The position numbers and the translations under genes were made by a program. Below the pieces are notes generated by a model that saw only the letters and a list, made by a program, of their open reading frames with translations, did no database searches and was not told the DNA's origin. Of a stretch of 64,000 nt of DNA, positions 33,561-44,836 are shown one piece after another. How positions within the stretch are numbered: the first letter of the stretch is position 1; each line of letters begins with the position of its first letter. The stretch spans positions 8,967,406 to 9,031,405 of the forward strand of contig OZ022240.1 of assembly GCA_963978895.1 (NCBI GenBank), read 5' to 3'. This stretch comes from Erpobdella octoculata. Its lineage: Eukaryota; Annelida; Clitellata; Hirudinida; Erpobdellidae.

Positions 33561-34511
33561 CAACAAAACTTAAAGATGAAATTCATACGGAAACAATTAA
33601 AAATATTCGAAGCATTTTCATGTTTGATTTTTTTTGAATGTTTTGATCTTGTTAAGAATGATTATTTTTGTTTTTGAGTTTGCAGCCCTATGTTTCTCAG
33701 TCACTGCCACTTTTGTTTCTGTGGATGCCGCTATGGGTGTAACTACAAACCTACAATCCCCTCACAAGAAAATAAAAACATCCCTCAAAAGAGCTTTAGA
33801 AATTGCATTTAATTAGCATATATAATATAATTATGTTTAAATTAAAAAATTTAAACTGCATGACTAAATCAAACAATAAAATTTTAATTTTTATACAAAA
33901 ATAACTATGAAATTTTCATGACATTTTCGTGTTACAATTATAATTTTAAATAATAAGATTTTAGTTTCTATTCAACAGGTTATAGAATTTTTATGTTACA
34001 ATTATATTTATCTGCATACAACCACCAAAAAATCAATTAAATTCAGTTGTTGTTTTATAAATGGCACATCAAATAACAGTCATTGTGGTCTCTACTCAAA
34101 GGTGACAAAAACAAACAAAAACCATACTGCACATATTTTGACAGACGTAAATTTGTTACATCATTACAAAAAGCATCCAAAATTAAGAAAATCATTAAAT
34201 TCCCTATTCATATTATTTATAAAATAATTGTATGCTACAAATTCGAGATAAACTAGTTGACAGATCGAAGCATTTCAATTGAAATTTTTAAACATATGTA
34301 TTTGCATGACAGTTTTACAACAAAAAATAAATCCACTTTCTCAACTAAAAGTTTTATTGTTTTTATTATTTAATTTAATATTATTAAAATCAGCAATTAA
34401 AATAGTGATTAAATCTGAAAAAAACGATTGAATATTGATTGTAATCTAAAATGTTAAATTAATTAATACTAAAGTTGATTTTTTTTTAATTTTAAATGCA
34501 AATTCTATGTA
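33561..34511. other. Non-coding DNA conserved with unit B
   Basis: Collinear with 55690-56380 of unit B, including gtgacaaaaacaaacaa and ttttgacagacgtaaatttg. No convincing frame in either copy. Confidence 0.5.
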
Positions 34512-35190
34512 ACCATAATGGTGGTGGTGAGGTGATCATATAGTGGTGAGGTGGTCATAGAGTGGTGATGTGGTCATATAGTGGTGAGGTGGTCATATAG
34601 TGGTGAGGTGGTCATATAGTGATGAGGTGGTCATATAGTGGTGAGGTTACCATATAGTGGTGAGGTTACCATATAGTGGTGAAGTGGTCAGATAGTGGTG
34701 AGGTGGTCATATAGTGGTGGGTTGGTCATATAGTGGTGAGGTGGTCATATAGTGGTGAGGTTACCATATAGTGGTGAGGTTACCATATAGTGGTGAAGTG
34801 GTCAGATAGTGGTGAGGTGGTCATATAGTGGTGGGTTGGTCATATAGTGGTGAGGTGGTCATATAGTGGTGAGGTTACCATATAGTGGTGAAGTGGTCAG
34901 ATAGTGGTGAGGTGGTCATATAGTGGTGGGGTGGTCATATAGTGGTGAGGTGGTCATATAGTGGTGAGGTGGTCATTTAGTGGTGAGGTGGTCATATAGT
35001 GGTGAGATGATCATATAGTGATGAGGTGGTCATATAGTGGTGAGGTTACCATATAGTGGTGAGGTTACCATATAGTGGTGAAGTGGTCATATAGTAGTGA
35101 GGTGGTCATATAGTGGTGAAGTGGTCATATAGTGGTCAGGTGGTCATATAGTGGTGAGGTTGTCATATAGGGGTGAGGTGGTCGTATAAG
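34512..35190. repeat. 19-bp minisatellite, about 36 copies (unit A)
   Basis: The unit is gtggtcatatagtggtgag. Variant units with gttaccatatagtggtgag and gtggtcagatagtggtgag occur in repeated clusters, indicating higher-order duplication. The unit B array (57806-58208) has the same unit but different variants (gtgatgtggtcatatag). Confidence 0.97.
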
Positions 35191-35617
35191 TTTAAGTGTG
35201 TAATAATTTGGCTGTGACAAGTGACGCATGTGAATGCATAATCAACACAGTTTTATAATAATTTAATTATTTACATCAACGAATTTGCAGAGATTGCTTA
35301 AAACATTTCAATGCTCCATTCCGATTATACACACATTCTATCAAAGATTATTTCTGGAGCTTCACGAAGATTTAAACTTTAGCAATTGAAATTAACTGCT
35401 AATGTTTAACATAAAAAATGTTTTAAGATGCTTAATGAATTTTATAACCCAACGAATCTGTCTTTCATTGATGTTAAACAGTTCAAAGACTCTGAATAAG
35501 AAAACGAATAAAAAGTCTAATTCAGTAAAAATCTTAAATTAGAAATTCAGATTTTAATATTCACAATTTAAGCAAATCAAATGCTGAGTCGCATTTGGAA
35601 ATCATTCGCTCCCTTCT
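35191..35617. other. Non-coding DNA; last block shared with unit B
   Basis: 35440-35560 (tttcattgatgttaaacagt, aaagactctgaa) matches 58300-58385. Homology between units was not traced beyond this point. Confidence 0.5.
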
Positions 35618-35910
35618 ATTTTGTTACCCGGCGTTGTCTCTTTTGCTCTTGTTTCTTTCCCCGCTCCCGCTCCCTCTCGCTCTACTGCTCTTTCTCCCTT
35701 CCCCGCTTCTTCTTTCTTTCCTGGTCACTTTTCCGCTTCCGGTTGCTTTTCCGTTCCCGCTTGCTCTCATGTTCCCGTTCCCAATCGCTCTCCCGTTTTC
35801 GCTCACTCTTTCCCGCTTGTTTTCCAGATTTGGTTCGCTTTTTCGTTTTCCCGTTTTCTTTCCCGCTTTTTTCACACTTTCTCCTAATTCTTTTTTGCCC
35901 ATAACACGTG
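35618..35910 (-). mobile_element. Degenerate Helitron H1-like terminus and tract
   Basis: Begins ttacccggcgttgtctcttt, related to the hairpin end of H1 elements, and continues as degenerate cgctcccgctccctctcgct units. No CTAG terminus remains. Long Ser/Leu/Pro frames through it are low-complexity artefacts. Confidence 0.6.
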
Positions 35911-36770
35911 AAAGAGACTTGCTGAAAGTTGCTTTAAACTTTTAACTTTTGTTACGTGAACTAAATTTGAATTTTATAACGCAATAACCTTTGACGTTCG
36001 TACATTAGCACTTTTGGCCTGAAAGTTTTTTCATAGATATGGTTTTTGTTTTCATAGAGATTTTTTTCCAGTTAAAAACTACAATGTTTTTTAGTCTTCG
36101 AAATATATTTCCATGTCAATTTTTAAAATTATTGAAATGAGTTAGCTAATCCCGAGAGACACTTAACCTGAGCAATGCGTATAAACGCCTTGCTTAAAGT
36201 AGCTACGATGGTGAGATTTGTCTCACAATTGGTATCGGTCTGCTATTGAGGTGTTTCGAATTTTATAGAAATAGATCACCCAGGCCTTGATATTATTATT
36301 AGCAAGACTCACTCTGTAAAATAACCACACGTGAAAAAACTAAAAGTAGTTTTTATCTGTCAAATTCCACAACGCAAGGAAACCTAGAGATCATTGTAAT
36401 ACTGCAAATGCTTTTGCAATAACCGAACGAGTCTCAGTTTTTTCATCAGGAGCTTGCTTCTGATTTTAAAATCAAATAATCTAAGAATGTGTGGTTTAAG
36501 TTTATTAAACTACTTTGATAACTGGCTACCAAATGAAACTTTTCTGACACACATTTGGTAGATATTGTCACATGGATGTAAAACTATAGATCTATGGAAT
36601 GATGGGGAAAATTGTAAAATTCAGTTCTCTTGCTAAGTAAGATTTATCGAGTATATTGTAGAATAATAATACAACTTGTAATAAATAATTAAATGTGATG
36701 CTCTTTACAACGATCTGTGGATGCTGCAAAAAAATTAAGAATTCCACTCTGTTGATATCCTGATTTAAAA
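35911..36770. other. Intergenic DNA, no gene seen
   Basis: No repeat or coding frame was recognised. Confidence 0.4.
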
Positions 36771-36771
36771 A

Positions 36772-36924
36772 ATGGCGATTAATAAATTGAAAAGTCATCT
36801 TTGGTATTTAAATGAAGATTTGTCAGAGTTATCAATTTTCTTGGACAAGGTGTATGCTGAAGAGAAGATACTTATAATTGCTGCTTTGAAAAAACCAGAG
36901 AACAAGATCGATCAGAGAACATAG
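36772..36924 (+). pseudogene. Short fragment resembling a transposon-associated protein
   Basis: The frame MAINKLKSHLWYLNEDLSEL, then SIFLDKVYAEEKILIIAALK, has a HLWYL.E.L....F.D.V...EK pattern. This pattern is common in uncharacterised, probably transposon-linked invertebrate proteins (recalled, not searched). It stops after 50 residues at 36924. A lysine/glutamine-rich frame follows to about 37070. Too short to assign. Confidence 0.35.
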
Positions 36925-37635
36925 AAAAAAACTTAGTACTAACAAAGGATGAAGAACAGCATCAACTCATATTTCAAGTCATTAAACACCACCTAAAACA
37001 GATTCTTGTCCCGCACAAAAAAAAATTTCAACGACATTTAGAAGCAATTGATAATGTTTTAACTCACTAAAGTTGTATTGTGATTAACGAACTTTTATTG
37101 TCTGGGTACTGAACACACTCTTGATATGACATTTATAATCATTTATCATTTTGTTTATTTAGTTTTATTAGAACACATTTAAAAAGCGTGTTTCAATGAA
37201 TCCATTCAATTTTTTTAAAATTATGCTTGTTGTAATGAAAAGAAAACAATTTTGTCAAAAAATAAGAATTTTTAAAAAATTCGATGTCTTTGAGAGGTCA
37301 CTTAACATTACTTCAAAGGCCAGAGATTTTACAAAGCTGTTCACAACACTAAATGGCACAAAATGCAAACCTATCAGACATAATTTTTGTTTCCAAAATT
37401 TTTATAGTACTCTTTGATTCTTAGAAATTATCTTATATCTATATTAGTTTTTTTGAAATCTTATTATATTTTATTGAGTTTTGAAATGTTCTATTTCTTT
37501 AGTATGGAGTTTTTTTGAATTGGCAGTTCACTCATTCATTAGTCTTTTCCACCTGGTCAAGCCAAAATTTGTTGTAGGTGGTTTTGTTGATTTATGGCAA
37601 GGATGGGGCTATGATGACGATGACAACAATGCTAT

Positions 37636-38225
37636 CATTATCATGATCACAATGACAACAATGATGTAATTATCATAATCAATAAAATGTAATCATCATA
37701 ACTAAACAACGCAATTTTGCTTTTAAAACAGAATAAAACAGTACTGTCACACATACAACTACTTACACTTTATGTAACACATACAAAACAGACACATACT
37801 CACAAACACAGTCATAAACTCATACTCACAAACATATGCAAACACACATGTCACAAACACAAACATAAACTCATACTTACAAACACATGCAAACATACAC
37901 ATACTCACAAACACATATTACAAACACATTCATTATCATGATCACAATGACAACAATGATGTAATTATCATGATCAATAAAATGTAATCATCATAACTAA
38001 ACAACGCAATTTTGCTTTTAAAACAGAATAAAACAGTACTGTCACACATACAACTACTTACACTTTATGTAACACATACAAAACAGACACATACTCACAA
38101 ACACAGTCATAAACTCATACTCACAAACATATGCAAACACACATCTCACAAACACAAACATAAACTCATACTTACAAACACATGCAAACATACACATACT
38201 CACAAACACATATTACAAACACATT
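37636..38225 (+). repeat. 295-bp tandem duplication inside unit B
   Basis: 37636-37930 and 37931-38225 are nearly identical (cattatcatgatcac start, the truncated exon 16', CA-rich repeat). They differ at a handful of bases (for example cacatgtcac versus cacatctcac). This duplication is much younger than the A/B duplication. Confidence 0.95.
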
Positions 38226-38615
38226 CTTACAATCACACATACACACATACTTACAAGCTCATACAAACACATATTTACAAACACATACATACATTCACAC
38301 ACATACTTACAAATACTTACAAACACATACATACATACACATATTTACAAACACACACATACACATACTTACAAACACAAAAAATACCCACATATTACAA
38401 ACATAATACACACATACTTACAAACACACATACATATTTACAAACACATAAAGCCACACACATACTCACATACACATACACACACATACTTACTAAGACA
38501 TACAAACACATACTTACAAACACACATACACACATACTTACAAACACACATACACACATACTTACAAACACATACAAACACATGGAAACTGACACATACA
38601 TTCACACACGGACGT
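38226..38615. repeat. CA-rich degenerate repeat (unit B)
   Basis: Counterpart of 21708-22290; acacatacttacaaacacat-like units. Long frames on both strands are artefacts. Confidence 0.9.
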
Positions 38616-39056
38616 TAATTATTTTTTTTTCATCAGATGCATGTTTGAAAACAATCCTGATAGATTTAAGTGTCGTACTTCGTTTGGACACATCAATAAT
38701 TCAGGTGGAAAGTTATTTTTATCTATTTCTTGAGTTTTTTAATTATTTTTTTCAATTTGAATATTAGAAAAAATTATTTTAAATAAGATAAAATAATATT
38801 TTTTCAAGTGTTTCAAGATTCTCAACGAAAAATGGAACCAACGCATAATTGAATTGAAACTCATCAACGTCCATGTCAGTGCTTCCGTTTCTTAAATTAA
38901 ACCTAAGAATTAAAAAAAAATGATATCAATTTATTTATTTCTTTTCAGCCTTCGCTGGAAACCATCCTCGGAAAAACCAATTTAAAATTTGAGCTCAACG
39001 AAAACTTCCGTCCAACAGTTTTTAGAGATGAAACGAAAACGTCGTGACATGAAACA

Positions 39057-39472
<416 letters not shown>

Positions 39473-39476
<4 letters not shown>

Positions 39477-40729
39477 TCTTTATTTTGTGCACGTGTTTCT
39501 CAGCTTTGATAAAAGTCATACATTATTTTATTTTAAATGTTCTTCTCGAAACGAAAGATAAAAGTTGGATTCATCAATGTCACCTTGCGCGAATGACCAA
39601 TGAGAACTCGCTATTTGTCACGCTTTTCTGTTTCTTTTCATAGTAATTTAGTTTCATATAAAAATTGTTTATTTAAATTTATTAAAAACACTTTTGTTAA
39701 TTTTTTAAAGTAAATCTTTTTTGCAATTTGGTATATTTTTATATTTTAAAAAATGAACAAAAAATGTTCTCAACAGTAAATACAACTTTTTCATATTTTT
39801 CTTTCAACTGATTTTTAAAGAGACAGTGAATTAATAACAAAATAAATTCATTTTTATAAACAAATTGCTGTTTTCAATTTAAACACAAAAATTCTTAATT
39901 ATTTATCTATTTATATCGTATAAAAAACCAAGAAACGTGCTGAACGTAATTTATTCCAACATCAAAAGCATGTGCGCCGATTAATTCAGTTGCATGGCCA
40001 AATTAAAGTTATAGTAATGATTTTCAAAACAGAATTTCTTGCTTGAAACAGAAAAAAAATGTCGCTTGTTTGTTGTTGTTGTTGTTGTTGTGCGGTAATA
40101 AAATTGCAGACGAGTTGAAACAATACAAACTTGAAACAACAACTTTCTTTCAAACTTTTTCCCGCCATCAAGTTCTTTTAATTGTCTTCATTTTCACCCT
40201 CTGATGTAAAAAAATCAATCGATTTAAAATGTCTGCCATTCATTTTTGAATTAATTGTTAATTTAAGTGAAAGTTTTGTTTTTGAATTTCATTGTCTAAA
40301 ATTGTTCAATTGAATCAAATATTTTTGCCACGATTCGTTGACTTCAATTGCAACTTGGAGAGTGTAGTGTCGTTTTGTGACTATGAAGGATTCTCATTGA
40401 AGTCATGATTAATGAAATTGTATTCATTGGAAAAAGTTAAGTGAAAAATTTCAAAATAAAAAAATATTCACAATTTAAAATTAATTAAAATACTGAAAAA
40501 AACCAAAGTGAACTTTCAATGGTTCACAAAAATATTATCAACGAATGGTTTTTGACTCCGTGAAAGTTTTTAATTTATTGCAAATTTTTTTTCTTAAGAA
40601 ATGAGTGTTTCGTGCAGAACTTTCAAATGGCATAGCAAAAACATTCTAATTTAATAATAATATGCAATGTAAAATTTTGATTTGAGGATTTTTTTATTTC
40701 ATTATGCTCCAACATGTACTTCACGTCAG
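39473..40729. other. Unit B non-coding DNA, including the empty Helitron site
   Basis: 39537/39538 (ttttaaa|tgttct) is the unoccupied counterpart of the Helitron inserted at 22918 in unit A. 39538-39925 has no counterpart left in A. 39926-40729 is collinear with 24011-24738 and shows no coding frame. Confidence 0.6.
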
Positions 40730-40782
40730 TTGAAAAGATTTGCAACATCGCTTTTGCTTTGGGAATTGAAATAGCTTCCCAG
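40730..40782 (+). CDS. Conserved internal exon of an unidentified gene (unit B)
   Basis: Counterpart of 24739-24791; encodes EKICNIAFALGIEIASQ with the same acceptor (cgtcag) and donor (gttcaa). One base differs from unit A within the exon. Confidence 0.5.
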
Positions 40783-41200
40783 GTTCAACTGGTGATTCAA
40801 TTACATGTACATTCAATTATTATAATTTACTTACTCATATATGTAATTATTCTAATTTACTTATTCATATATGTAATTATTCTAATTTAATTACACATAT
40901 ATGTAATTATTCTAATTTACTTATTCCATTATGTAATTATTCTGATTTAATTTTTTATATATGTAATTATTCTAAATTATTTATTTATATATGTACTTGT
41001 TTTTGTTTTATTACATATTAATGTTATTATAGCCTATTAATTAAAAAGTAGATTCTTATTTTTAATATTTTTTTTATTTTATAGCTTATTTTGATATTAA
41101 ATAGTTATTTATTTTTGATAAATTACATTAATTTGTTTAACATCTTAGAATGATTATTTAAAATAATTGAAAAAAATATTCAAAACCTCCTTTCCAACAG

Positions 41201-41340
41201 ATGTATGGCAGAAATCTTCCACTTTTGGTTTTCTTGAAGCAAAATCCCTGATGACGTCCCCTCTTGGCGGGCCGTTCAGCCGTGGGCAAAATATCGGCAT
41301 TCAAGCGATTCTCAGCCACCAACTGTTAAAGGATTTGTAA
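41201..41340 (+). CDS. Terminal-type exon, frame intact (unit B)
   Basis: After tttccaacag the frame reads VWQKSSTFGFLEAKSLMTSP, then LGGPFSRGQNIGIQAILSHQ, then LLKDL and a stop at 41338-41340. Two leading bases mean the upstream exon must end in phase 1, so it does not join directly to the exon at 40730. Both unit A versions are damaged. No family recognised. The Helitron empty site (41098/41099) is 100 bp upstream. Confidence 0.45.
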
Positions 41341-41719
41341 TTATACATTTGACCAAGATTTTGTCGAAAAATTTTTCGTCTGTGCGCAGAATAAATTAAC
41401 AACCAATTAATTAGAAATTGATTAACGTTTGTATCTGTCTGAGACAATTTAGACAAACCAAGAAGTCAGATAACACAAACTTTTTTCAAATCTGCTTTAT
41501 ACTACACGCACTTAAATAACAACAAAGTTAAAAATGTTTAAAAATTGGAAAAAAATTTATTTTAGAATCTAAGTGGTTGCTATTTTAGTAAAACATATTT
41601 TTTTCATTTTAAATTATTTATAAAATTTTTGAAAGTTTTAAAAAACATTTCCTACTCTAATTTAATTTTTACAAAAAACTTTTATGATGTATATAATTTC
41701 ATATACATACATATGTACA

Positions 41720-41720
<1 letters not shown>

Positions 41721-41790
<70 letters not shown>
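41721..41790. repeat. (TA)n microsatellite
   Basis: About 70 bp of TA with one T interruption, directly left of the palindromic element. Confidence 0.95.
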
Positions 41791-41796
<6 letters not shown>

Positions 41797-41880
41797 CAAA
41801 ACAAGTCATTTGCCAGTAGTTTCTGTTTTAAGAAGTTTTTTGTATGTAGATAATTTTATATACATACAACATATGATATA

Positions 41881-41949
<69 letters not shown>

Positions 41950-42038
41950 TATGTTGTATGTATAAAAATTTATATAGATACAAAAAAACTCCTTCTTAAA
42001 ATAGAAACTACTGGTAAATGACTTGTTTTGGGGGTTTA
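41789..42038. repeat. Palindromic element, about 90-bp arms around (TA)n
   Basis: The left arm (aaacccccaaaacaagtcat onward, to about 41877) and the right arm (about 41946-42038, ending gacttgttttgggggttt) are reverse complements with few mismatches and a TA array as loop. It has the shape of a foldback MITE. Outer borders are not confirmed by a TSD. Confidence 0.88.
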
Positions 42039-42045
42039 TCACAAA

Positions 42046-43520
42046 TCAAGGTGGTGCGTGTCGCTTTCTATCAGAACATCTCGGTTGTGGTGATGACGGT
42101 GAAAGTGATAGCACTAAATTTGGTAGTTTTGTGGAATGAGGCGGTAATGTTGTAGAATACTGCACAGACTGCTCTAACTGTCGCTCGTTTTTTAGTTGAA
42201 AACGAACGTGGTTTTTCAAAACAGGACGCGTGTGTAAATGGCCAATGTAGTAGGCCGTGTTGCAGAAATCAACTTTTTCCTTTTGAGCACTCTGCCTGGG
42301 TGTCATCAGTACAGGATCCAGTAGGGAGCTTTAAACACAGTTTGTTCAGAATTCAATGCTTTCGACTTTTTTTCTGAAAGTCCCGGCAATTCAACTCTGA
42401 ATTGTGCAAACTCCTGTGATGGATTCTCTGATCAATGAGTCCAAGACGATGGCGCTGCTAATGCATCATTTTTTAATGCAGCTGTAGATGATGCAGACTT
42501 TATTGATGTACCGTCATTAAAAGAATCTGTGCACGATATAGTTTCAGACACAGGAGGCGTAGGTGGGTAAACGTTTTTAACGCCTCGTCATTCAATGTAG
42601 TTGTGGCCGATATATCCTCGCAAGGCTTAGTTGCCGGCAAATCAGACATTGACGTTGTTGTTTCTATGTCGAAATACTCAGACGATCTAGTCACTGATGA
42701 TGAACTGCTGCGTGATTTAATATCGAGAAATGCAGTTTCAGACGGTGCAGCATCAGATGGTTCGATATGTTCGGTTTGTGCTGCAAGTCTGGTTTTTTCG
42801 GTTTGAGCGGCTTGCTCGGTTTGTTCGGTATGTGCATCTTTTTCTTGCTCGGTTTGCGGGGTTTCTTCGAGAAATAACTTTACCTGTCCGTCCTATTCTT
42901 GCTTTTGTTTCAAGTGAGAATCTATCATGCCCTGTATTCGTTTTCTTTTTTTCGCACTCTTCCATGTGTTTCTGAAATGTTTCATTGCTTGCTTTCATCT
43001 GCTTTATAAAAAGTTCAATCTTTTTTTGTAATTCTGTCATCGCGTGATTCAGTTTTGATACCTCGTCGTCAATTGGTGTAACTTGTGGTTTTCCTACACG
43101 CTTACATACATTAAGTTTTATTTCAAATACTTAACTAAAACTGTTGGATCAATTTTTATTAAAAATCTATTTAAAAGTTTTTGTACAGAAGCCAATTTTT
43201 TAAATTGTTATCTCAATCCAACTTTGCAAAGTTTAAAATGAAAACTATTTCCAATTTTTTTGAAAAAGTTTTATTGAATTTAGACACCAACAATTTACTA
43301 AAATGATGATTAGCAAATGTTGCATACCATTCTAGGGATTTTTTAAAACACAATATAAAATATTGCAAAAACTTTCCAAGGTCATACTTCAAAGACTGAA
43401 ACAAAAACAAAATATCCACCTCTTGAATTGAAAGGTTAACGAGTTCTTTGAAGTTGTTTTCAAGATTTCTTGTTTCCAGCCAAGTTGCGCGTTCATCTTC
43501 TTCAGTCACCGAAGGACTGC
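42046..43520 (-). pseudogene. Decayed minus-strand coding region, coiled-coil/acidic protein
   Basis: Read right to left, consecutive open segments in shifting frames suggest one former protein. 43509-43405 gives VTEEDERATWLETRNLENNF then KELVNLSIQE before a gtggat donor. 43095-42900 gives PIDDEVSKLNHAMTELQKKI then ELFIKQMKASNETFQKHMEE, a coiled coil. 42880-42500, in another frame, gives VKLFLEETPQTEQEKDAHTE, then a QTE-rich repeat and LDIKSRSSSSVTRSSEYFDI. Further frames continue past a stop at about 42445 (VELPGLSEKKSKALNSEQ) and to 42046 (MTPRQSAQKEKVDFCNTAYY). At least two frameshifts and one stop break it. Family unknown; it could be a transposon ORF. Confidence 0.5.
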
Positions 43521-43659
43521 TTGACTATAAATTTATCAAAAGCACTTATTTCATAATTAGTTAATTAATTAATTAAACAATTCATTATTATTTTGTTTGT
43601 TTGTTTATTTATTTAATTGTTTACAAACCTGTTTTTGTGAATTAATTAATATTTTAACT

Positions 43660-44233
<574 letters not shown>

Positions 44234-44270
44234 TATAACAAACACCTCGTTGATTTTCTTCTTAGCAGGA

Positions 44271-44378
44271 ATGGCAAAACAGAGAGAGGCAAGCAGTACA
44301 AGGGCGAGACAGAAGTTGAGTGAAGACGCAGGCATGTTGTCAGTGTTGTTCTTAATGTTGATTGCTAAACTGAAATAA
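44271..44378 (+). CDS. 35-codon ORF conserved between duplication units (unit B)
   Basis: Counterpart of 29991-30098: MAKQREASSTRARQKLSEDA then GMLSVLFLMLIAKLK. The frame and stop are kept, changes are confined to the hydrophobic tail, and the same cttag precedes the start. Confidence 0.4.
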   Translation: MAKQREASSTRARQKLSEDAGMLSVLFLMLIAKLK

Positions 44379-44454
44379 ATGTGTCAACATTTTATTTTTT
44401 CTCATTCAATAATACACATATTTTATTAAACAAAACAAAATTATTGTGATAAAA

Positions 44455-44590
44455 TGCCCCAATGTTGTTGCAAGAATGTTGAAACGTGGTTTAAATGTTG
44501 CTGCAATGCTGTTGAAGTAGTGTTGCAGTGTTGTTGATGTGATGTTACAGTGTTGTGGCAGTGACGTTGCACTGATGTTGCCAGTAATTT
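44455..44590. repeat. Degenerate GTTGCA-type minisatellite (unit B)
   Basis: Counterpart of 30185-30310, with units such as gttgctgcaatgctgttgaa. Confidence 0.75.
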
Positions 44591-44699
44591 GATGAAAGAG
44601 CGAAAGTGCTCAATAACACTGAAGAAGTGCTGGCGGACGAATTTCTAGTAGCAGACCTGTAATTGTTCGATCAATACTCACCTGACTACGACTACGAAC

Positions 44700-44805
44700 G
44701 GAAGGTGGGCCCAAGTTTTCCTGGTGAGACCGATTCTTTCAACGTATGTCTGTGTGCACGCGAATACACACACATACATATACAAACATGAATGTATGTA
44801 TATAA

Positions 44806-44836
<31 letters not shown>

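Larger units (their letters stand above)
37503..39047 (+). pseudogene. Duplicated SLC26 3' exons 15, 17, 18 and 19 (unit B)
   Basis: Exon 15' (37503-37573) lacks one base, so its frame shifts after YGVF. Exon 16' is reduced to its first nine bases (aataaaaca) joined directly to the CA-rich intron. Exon 17' (38637-38704) is identical to exon 17. Exon 18' (38809-38874) has five differences (R to K, C to W, H to R, two silent) and stays open. Exon 19' (38949-39047) stays open to the same stop with R to K, D to V and T to K. Splice sites of 17'-19' are intact. As a unit this is a pseudogene, but 17'-19' could serve as alternative 3' exons to exon 16, whose phase fits. Confidence 0.88.

Noticed and set aside
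35581..35945. Ser/Leu/Pro-rich frames of about 90-116 residues
   Set aside because: Same degenerate cgctcccg tract; no start context, splice sites or conserved domain.
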